Shown here: one piece after another, positions 6,773 to 12,124 of the stretch
Numbering within the stretch: the stretch's first letter is position 1
Layout of the letters: each line of letters opens with the position of its first letter
Source: Spirochaetaceae bacterium
Lineage (GTDB): Bacteria > Spirochaetota > Spirochaetia > B11-G9
Reading direction: 5' to 3'
Assembly: GCA_030633365.1 (NCBI GenBank)
Contig: DAOVSY010000049.1
Location: 1-12,124, forward strand
Length of the DNA: 12,124 bases
The notes under the pieces: generated by a model
Seen by the model: the letters and a program-made list of their open reading frames with translations, nothing else
Databases searched by the model: none
What the model was told of the DNA's origin: nothing
Position numbers and translations under genes: made by a program

Positions 6773-8151
6773 TGGAGCAAAATAAAAATAGTTTCATTTC
6801 CAGTTTAAAAGAGTTTTATGATTCTGTTACTCTAAGTGGACTTACAGACAGGAATGACCTGGAACAACTTAGAAAAATACGATTAATGCACCTCCTGGTA
6901 TTAACCGGAGTCGTTATACTTTACGGCTTTGCTATTATTGCATTTTTTGAAGGACTTCCCCTTCTTGCAGTTATAAATTTTCTTACAGCTTCAATTTTAG
7001 TTTCATTACGTGTATATCTAAAAAAAACAAATAACTATCCAATCGCAAGTTCAATAGGAATTATCGTTATATCAATCTTTCTTCTGTTTTTTTATATTTC
7101 CGGCGGCAGTAATCAAACAGGTCATTTGTGGACATATATATTACCCCTATTTACAGCATTTTTGTTAGGTTCAAAAAAGGGACTAATCCTAACATTATTA
7201 TTTTTACTTTTAACAATTATCTCTAATTTTTTTAACTTCAGCTTCAAAACTGAATATTCCTTGGAGTTTAAAATTCGTTTTGCACTTTCATTTCTTACCC
7301 TTTCTTTGTTTGCCTATTACGTAGAACTATTAAGAGAAAATATAGCAAATCGTCTTACAGTTAAAAATAACAACCTTAATCTTCTAATAGAAAATCAAAA
7401 AAATACTGAACTAAAACTGATTAAAGCCAAAGAACTGGCAGAATATTCCAGTAAAGCAAAATCTGAATTCCTAAGAAACATGAGCCACGAATTAAGAACC
7501 CCTCTAAACCATATTATTGGATTTTCTCAACTTATACAGGATGGCATCCCAGGTTCTATAAATGATACACAAAAAGAATATCTTGGGGATATCCTGGATA
7601 GCAGCTCACATCTTCTCTCTTTAATAAATGATTTACTTGATATTGCAAGAATTGAATCCGGAAAAGTAGAGCTGACCCCTGAATCTGTTGATTTATCAAA
7701 ACTTATCAGGGAATCTGTAGAAATATACCAAACAAAGGCAAGCAATGAAAATCTTAAAATAATTTTAAATAGCGGAACAATACCAGAAACAATTATGGCT
7801 GACAAACGAAAGATTGTCCAGATTCTATATAATCTTCTATCCAATGCAGTTAAGTTTTCAAAAAAAGATGGATTAATTATACTATCCACAAAGACAGATA
7901 GTACTAAAAATGAAGTTGTTATAAGTATCAAGGATACAGGAATAGGTATTGAAGAAAAAAACATGAATCTTATTTTTGATTCCTTTGGACAGGTTGAATC
8001 CGATATAACCCGTAAATTTGAAGGAACAGGCCTGGGATTGGCTCTTACAAAGAATCTTGTAGAACTTCATGGAGGGAGAATTTGGGTTAAGAGTGAAGGT
8101 CTGGGGATGGGAAGTACTTTTAGTTTTTCATTGCCCCTAACGCAGCCATGA
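6772..8151 (+). CDS. Membrane sensor histidine kinase
   Basis: A 459-residue kinase. Residues about 38-185 hold roughly six hydrophobic segments (beginning LLVLTGVVILYGFAIIAFF, ending ALSFLTLSLFAYYV) without a large extracytoplasmic domain, so it likely senses membrane or intramembrane signals. A coiled-coil follows (190-228). The HisKA domain has phosphoacceptor His239 in NMSHELRTPLNHIIGF. The ATPase domain has the N box (YNLLSNAVKFS, 353-363), G1 (DTGIGIEE, 388-395), F box (IFDSFGQVE, 401-409) and G2 (GTGLGLAL, 418-425), all intact. Its ATG overlaps the previous stop by one base (TAATG), so translation is coupled, and it should phosphorylate the receivers of the HD-GYP protein. It lacks its own receiver. 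Its last 15 bp overlap the convergent gene on the other strand. Confidence 0.93.
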   Translation: MEQNKNSFISSLKEFYDSVTLSGLTDRNDLEQLRKIRLMHLLVLTGVVILYGFAIIAFFEGLPLLAVINFLTASILVSLRVYLKKTNNYPIASSIGIIVISIFLLFFYISGGSNQTGHLWTYILPLFTAFLLGSKKGLILTLLFLLLTIISNFFNFSFKTEYSLEFKIRFALSFLTLSLFAYYVELLRENIANRLTVKNNNLNLLIENQKNTELKLIKAKELAEYSSKAKSEFLRNMSHELRTPLNHIIGFSQLIQDGIPGSINDTQKEYLGDILDSSSHLLSLINDLLDIARIESGKVELTPESVDLSKLIRESVEIYQTKASNENLKIILNSGTIPETIMADKRKIVQILYNLLSNAVKFSKKDGLIILSTKTDSTKNEVVISIKDTGIGIEEKNMNLIFDSFGQVESDITRKFEGTGLGLALTKNLVELHGGRIWVKSEGLGMGSTFSFSLPLTQP

Positions 8152-11100
8152 AGGAATTAAAATTTTGACAACTTTGAAACCATCCACATCTGCAACAAAA
8201 GCCAGATCATTTTCGACCTCTACACCAACTGCATAAACATCTTCACAACTGCTTACAAGGACAAGTTCTTCAGGGTTTTTTATATCCAAAACTATCAATC
8301 CTTCATATCCTGCAGCTGCATAGATATATCCCGGTTCAAGATGGATATCTTCAATCCAGCCTGCATTATAAGAAGAAACTACTACAGGTTTATCCGGTAT
8401 TGAAACATCAATTACAGAAAGGCCATCTCTTCCTCCTGTAAATACATAATTATCTGAAACAGCAACAGTAACAACATTTAAGAGATCTACTGTCGAAAGT
8501 AATCGGGGAGTGTCTAAATTACTGTATATTTTTAACCCTTTTACTCCATCCGCAATAAAAATAAGATTTTCTGTTACAGCAATTTCCTGAACAGAACCAC
8601 CCGTATAGACAGTATCTATTTCTTTAGTATCCATATTTAGTAGATGCATTCCTTCTTCTCTGGCAGCTATATAAGCTCTATTTCCATAAACTGCAATAGA
8701 TTTTGTAATGCCAGGAAGGTCAATTGACTCCTCTATTTCAATTTGTTGAACCCCATTATCAGAATAAGTTATTTCACCTAGAGAGACCCCTCCTGAACCA
8801 TCTGCAATAAGCAGTTTTGATCCATAACCAACTACAGATTCTGCATAGGTAGTGTTTATTTCCTGGGTAACAGAAAATGTGTCACTGTCTGTTGGATTGG
8901 AGACATCTACAATTTTTACACCATTTCTATGATCCGAAAGATAAAGGCTATGATCAATATAAGTAAGATTATACGCTTTACCATCTGTTTTATACTCTGC
9001 AATAACAAAAGACCGTCCAGTGGTAAAGCTTTTAACCGTTTTAAATCCGTCTCTATCAGTTATATAAATTACTCCCTCATTTAAGGTTAGTGCAGAAGCA
9101 TCTTCAAATTTAATAGAATCAAACAAAACAGGTCGTAGAGGATCGGAAACTTCATAAATTAAAAGTCCATTTATAAAATCACTTATAAAAATATAGTTTT
9201 CACTAACCAGAATATCAGAAATATCAGCTATAGGTATCTGTCCAATTTCTACAGGGTTATTTGTGTCTGTTGTATTAATTATTCTTACTCCAAACCCTCT
9301 GTCTGCAAGATAGACAGTATTATTATTAACAGCTATTGATGCAGCATCATTACAGATAAAAGTACTAGTCAATTTTAAATTTGGAGAATCTGTAATATCA
9401 ACAATTTTCAACCCACCCGGTCCATCTGCTATAAATAATTCTGAACCTCTTAGAACAAGATCTTTGGCAAAATTTGTAATAAAAGAACCAATACGTTTAG
9501 GTTTTCTTTCAGAAGAAATATCAATAATTTTTATTCCAGCCTCACCATCAGCTATAAATATAATATTTTCCAACAGTGCAAGTTTGGATGCATTTATAGT
9601 TTTTCTTGACCCCAGAAGAATAGGATTACCAGGATCATTTATGTCGAGAATTTTTATACCACGATAACCATCTGCAACATAGGCTCTTTCTCCCCTTATA
9701 ATAATATCCTTTGCATCTTCAGTTGAATATCTGCCAACTTCCACAGGTTTTGAAGAATCTGCATTATCAACAATTCTCATTCCACCAGAACCATCAGCCA
9801 TAAATATATAACTGCCTGAAACCTCTATATCCTTAAGACTTGAACTTCCAAACTCACCAAGAACCACAGTCTTCTCCTCGGGGAAAGGAAGGCTGTCTGC
9901 AGATACTTCTGCACTAAGGGAACTCCCATCAAGGGATGGTTTTATTTGATAAGAATAGTGTTTGCCAAAAACAACATCTTTATCGACATAACTGGTCCCT
10001 TTAAAGAATTCTTCAAGTATTTTAAAGGACCCAGCAGAACTTTCTCTTCTTAATATATCAAAATTTTCTGCTCCGGGAATGTTTAACCAAACTAAATTAA
10101 TCTGTTGATAGCCAGGTGTTGCTACTGGTTTTAAAGTATCCGCTGTTAATAAAATAGTTTCTGTTATATCGGACCAGTATGTTGTTCCTGCAGAGTTGTC
10201 AGATTCCGATGGGATGGCTTCCAACTGAAAACGATACAAAAAACCTTCCCGGAAATTCCTAATCAAAACAGGTGATCTAACATCTGTAAACTTACTTCCA
10301 TTAATACCTGCCGGATCAATTCCTTTTTCTGCATAAAAAAGATTATAACTCTCTATACCAGGTAAATTATCCCAGCTAAGATTAACTACACCGTCTTCCT
10401 GTTCGGCAAAAAATCCAGGTATATCACTTGCCGATTCAACAATTGTAACAGAAGATTCAAGGGTTTTGCCATTTCTTCCATGTACTGTTATAGTTACCAA
10501 CTGTTCTCCGGAAAAATCATTGGAAAAAATAACAATAGAAAAGCTGCCGTCCGAATTTACAGGTATACTATCTCCAATTTGTTTACTTGTTGATGCACTA
10601 TCTACAGAGAAAAGGCTGTATTCCAGATTTTCAGGTCCATTCATTTTCAGAGCAGAAGCTGAAGGATCAAATACATTTCCGGAAATTTTAATTGCGGCTC
10701 CATACGAGCTGCCTTCTGCCGGAGATTTAAGTGTTAGTTCAGGTTGTACATTACCATCGAAGATTGTCAGTCGGTGATCGCTGGAATTGCCGTCTTCTTT
10801 TTCAGCTTTAATTAGTATATTTATAGTGCCTGTATATTCTTTGGCAGAAAAACTTAAAAAGAACACTCCATCACTTCCAAAAAACACTTCCTCCGGAGCT
10901 TTTTTACCTTCTATTTCCCAGGTAACTTTTACTATACCTTTTACAGATTCAAGGTCGCTTGATGAACTTGCAATTTTACCTTCGATCTGGATCTTTTTTG
11001 TGTAGAAGGATCTATTGGCTGGAAAGATTATTTCTATGTGGGGAGGTGCTTGGTTATGGGTGCCCGCAGGAGTTGCCATTACATTGTCCTGTTCCATAAC

Positions 11101-11745
11101 AGGTGTTGGTTCGGGTTCTGTAATAACAATTTGTTTTAATTCTGTTTCGGGTTGTTTTATTGGATCAGGATCCGCCGGGACGGCGGTGTCTACATTGTCT
11201 GGTTCCATAACAGGTGTTGGTTCGGGTGCAACAACAACCATGGGTTCCGGAGCAATGGCTACTGTTGGTTCGGGTTTGACTGCGGAAGCTATATCCGGTT
11301 CAGGAGTTTTTTCTTCTGGTTCTTCGGGGAGGTCCCCTTCTCTTACTCTGTATATGGCTATTATTGGTTTGCCAGGGATTGGGGTAGATATTGCTATTAA
11401 TTCTGCATCTGAGTTTTCAGGGAGAGTTGGTATTAAAAGTATTGCTATAGATAAAGGTTGTTCAGTTGTCGGATCAGGAATATCAGCAAGAACTGGCTTT
11501 TCTTCAGATTCCTCTGTTTCAATAGGCTCTGGAGGTTCCTGTTGTTCAGGTGTTATATCAGGAATAGGTCCAGTAATATCTACTGAAGGTTGAAGCATTT
11601 CAGGCTGAACAGATCCTCCTATCTCCGATACAGCTTGTGAACTTTCCGGAGCAGTATTCAATCGGCTGCTGATAATTAGAACAGAACCTAAAACCACAAC
11701 AATAATGAGAGAAGAAAATATAATTACAGCAATTCTCCTAGTCAT
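8137..11745 (-). CDS. Membrane-anchored Ig/FN3/LVIVD-repeat propeller protein
   Basis: About 1202 residues, exported. Residues 1-27 are MTRR plus a long hydrophobic helix with no lipobox, so a signal-anchor or uncleaved signal is likely. Residues 28-235 are a low-complexity Pro/Glu/Val-rich stalk with repeats such as APEP and EPTPVMEPDNV/EPTPVMEQDNV. Two Ig-like domains follow (about 236-331 and 332-437; each begins with a run such as IEIIFPANRSFYTKKIQIEG), then two fibronectin type III domains (about 442-530 and 535-620; LSWDNLPGIESYNLFY, LVWLNIPGAENFDIL). Residues 626-1202 are 14 LVIVD-type repeats of about 41 residues, with cores like YIFMADGSGGMRIVD and RAYVADGYRGIKILD. Such repeats fold as beta-propeller blades and usually bind partners in the envelope; the ligand is unknown. 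The start is uncertain: ATG 11745 gives a classic signal but lacks a Shine-Dalgarno, while an in-frame TTG at 11790 adds 15 residues and lies 20 bases from AGGAGG. Confidence 0.85.
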   Translation of the reverse strand: MTRRIAVIIFSSLIIVVVLGSVLIISSRLNTAPESSQAVSEIGGSVQPEMLQPSVDITGPIPDITPEQQEPPEPIETEESEEKPVLADIPDPTTEQPLSIAILLIPTLPENSDAELIAISTPIPGKPIIAIYRVREGDLPEEPEEKTPEPDIASAVKPEPTVAIAPEPMVVVAPEPTPVMEPDNVDTAVPADPDPIKQPETELKQIVITEPEPTPVMEQDNVMATPAGTHNQAPPHIEIIFPANRSFYTKKIQIEGKIASSSSDLESVKGIVKVTWEIEGKKAPEEVFFGSDGVFFLSFSAKEYTGTINILIKAEKEDGNSSDHRLTIFDGNVQPELTLKSPAEGSSYGAAIKISGNVFDPSASALKMNGPENLEYSLFSVDSASTSKQIGDSIPVNSDGSFSIVIFSNDFSGEQLVTITVHGRNGKTLESSVTIVESASDIPGFFAEQEDGVVNLSWDNLPGIESYNLFYAEKGIDPAGINGSKFTDVRSPVLIRNFREGFLYRFQLEAIPSESDNSAGTTYWSDITETILLTADTLKPVATPGYQQINLVWLNIPGAENFDILRRESSAGSFKILEEFFKGTSYVDKDVVFGKHYSYQIKPSLDGSSLSAEVSADSLPFPEEKTVVLGEFGSSSLKDIEVSGSYIFMADGSGGMRIVDNADSSKPVEVGRYSTEDAKDIIIRGERAYVADGYRGIKILDINDPGNPILLGSRKTINASKLALLENIIFIADGEAGIKIIDISSERKPKRIGSFITNFAKDLVLRGSELFIADGPGGLKIVDITDSPNLKLTSTFICNDAASIAVNNNTVYLADRGFGVRIINTTDTNNPVEIGQIPIADISDILVSENYIFISDFINGLLIYEVSDPLRPVLFDSIKFEDASALTLNEGVIYITDRDGFKTVKSFTTGRSFVIAEYKTDGKAYNLTYIDHSLYLSDHRNGVKIVDVSNPTDSDTFSVTQEINTTYAESVVGYGSKLLIADGSGGVSLGEITYSDNGVQQIEIEESIDLPGITKSIAVYGNRAYIAAREEGMHLLNMDTKEIDTVYTGGSVQEIAVTENLIFIADGVKGLKIYSNLDTPRLLSTVDLLNVVTVAVSDNYVFTGGRDGLSVIDVSIPDKPVVVSSYNAGWIEDIHLEPGYIYAAAGYEGLIVLDIKNPEELVLVSSCEDVYAVGVEVENDLAFVADVDGFKVVKILIPSWLR
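11081..11227. repeat. In-frame direct repeat in the stalk-coding region
   Basis: Two 36-base segments, 11081-11116 and 11192-11227, are identical except for two adjacent bases. They are offset by 111 bases (37 codons), so the repeat is in frame and encodes EPTPVME(P/Q)DNV in the stalk. Near-identity at the DNA level points to recent duplication or gene conversion, a common cause of stalk-length change. Confidence 0.7.
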
Positions 11746-11787
11746 AATTTTTTGTAACAGATACACACTATTTTTAAAAGATAATCC

Positions 11788-11821
11788 CAATTTATAGTGC
11801 TATTACCTTACCTCCTGCCAT
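11788..11821 (-). promoter_or_regulatory. Displaced ribosome binding site and minicistron before propeller gene
   Basis: On the minus strand a strong AGGAGG (11816-11811) has no start codon at normal spacing. It lies inside a tiny ORF, ATG at 11821 to TAA at 11792 (MAGGKVIAL), which ends one base before the TTG at 11790 that opens the long frame. Either initiation uses the TTG with 20-base spacing, or ribosomes finishing the minicistron re-initiate, or a sequence error hides the true start. None can be settled here. Confidence 0.3.
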
Positions 11822-11863
11822 TATTTATTAATAGAATCTAATTTTTCTTTTTCAGCTCCAATT

Positions 11864-12124
11864 TTATGGACCGGTATACGTCACGGAGTTATCCAGATAC
11901 ACCGAAGCTTGATTTAAGTTTCCAGCTTCATCCTCAAGAACTCCTGCAGCGATTGTTACTGTGACTACATCATTAGTAACCATTCCAGTTACGCTAATTT
12001 CATAAGTATTGTCTCCAACTGCTGGTACTAATGTTTCTATTATCCCTTTTGAAGGAATAATATCTCCTTTCTGAAAAGTAGATGGGTATGCTATAGCTTC
12101 ATTAAATACAATAGTGAAGTAAAT
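11864..12124 (-). CDS. Ig-like domain surface protein, C-terminal part (runs off window)
   Basis: Reading the minus strand from the right edge gives 86 open codons ending in TAA at 11864-11866; the 5' part lies beyond the window. The sequence reads as the last bacterial Ig-like domain of an exported protein: TIVFNEAIAYPSTFQKGDI, then NTYEISVTGMVTNDVVTVTI, AAGVLEDEAGNLNQAS and final VTYTGP. The phrases F..F.(E/D), GDI, TVTI.AGV..D.AGN and VTY.GP are typical of repeat Ig-like domains in bacterial adhesins and envelope proteins. The domain is complete enough to recognise, but the rest of the protein and its size are unknown. It reads towards the propeller gene 74-118 bases downstream and may share its transcript. 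Confidence 0.75.
   Translation of the reverse strand: MYFTIVFNEAIAYPSTFQKGDIIPSKGIIETLVPAVGDNTYEISVTGMVTNDVVTVTIAAGVLEDEAGNLNQASVYLDNSVTYTGP

Noticed and set aside
7527..7964. 145-codon minus-strand frame inside the histidine kinase gene
   Set aside because: It lies opposite the conserved HisKA/ATPase region; its composition is that of an antisense shadow, and it has no start signal.
8137..9870. Tandem LVIVD repeat DNA as a possible CRISPR or satellite array
   Set aside because: The repeats are conserved only at the protein level with diverged DNA; there are no constant repeats with unique spacers.
11015..11593. Long plus-strand open frame rich in Gly/Ser (GSG-type repeats)
   Set aside because: It is the complement of the Pro/Glu-rich stalk of the minus-strand protein. 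Its repeats mirror that stalk's codons, and no ribosome binding site or recognised domain is present.

Overview
The window comes from an AT-rich bacterial chromosome (roughly one third G+C by eye). It has ordinary AAGGAG ribosome binding sites and sigma-70-like promoters, and no phage, transposase, rRNA or tRNA genes. Long exported proteins with fibronectin, Ig-like and LVIVD-repeat domains, an HD-GYP response regulator paired with a histidine kinase, and AsnA-type asparagine synthesis suggest a free-living or anaerobic diderm. A spirochaete would fit, but no marker gene is present, so this is a weak inference.

Left part (1-2713). asnC (minus) and asnA (plus) are divergent, as in E. coli: an Lrp/AsnC-type regulator beside ammonia-dependent asparagine synthetase. 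The AT-rich gap between them holds palindromes. The asnA leader contains one TAGCC element that can pair with any of three GGCTA elements. asnA ends at a strong hairpin with a T-run. Next is a single FTR1-family iron permease gene whose TTGACA-N17-TATATT promoter has a perfect DtxR/IdeR-like palindrome in its spacer, so it is probably iron-repressed. A second copy of the post-asnA hairpin, with compensatory base changes, follows this gene, which suggests a dispersed palindromic repeat.

Middle part (2714-8151). A monocistronic amidase-signature enzyme resembles plant fatty acid amide hydrolase along its whole length, including the N-terminal KAPHLTG segment. Then, from a near-consensus promoter, comes a two-gene signalling operon: a GGDEF-like(degenerate)-REC-HD-GYP(variant)-REC protein, followed through a TAATG overlap by a membrane histidine kinase. 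The kinase probably phosphorylates one or both receiver domains.

Right part (8137-12124, minus strand). A membrane-anchored protein of about 1200 residues has an acidic proline-rich stalk, two Ig-like domains, two FN3 domains and 14 LVIVD-type repeats, which would make two seven-bladed beta-propellers. It overlaps the kinase gene tail to tail by 15 bp. Upstream of it, running off the right edge, is the 3' end of another exported Ig-like-domain protein. The two probably form a surface/envelope operon.

No wholly unknown system is evident. The most interesting items are the plant-FAAH-like amidase, the iron-type operator inside the FTR1 promoter, the alternative hairpins ahead of asnA, the double propeller protein, and the multi-domain HD-GYP protein with degenerate signature motifs.
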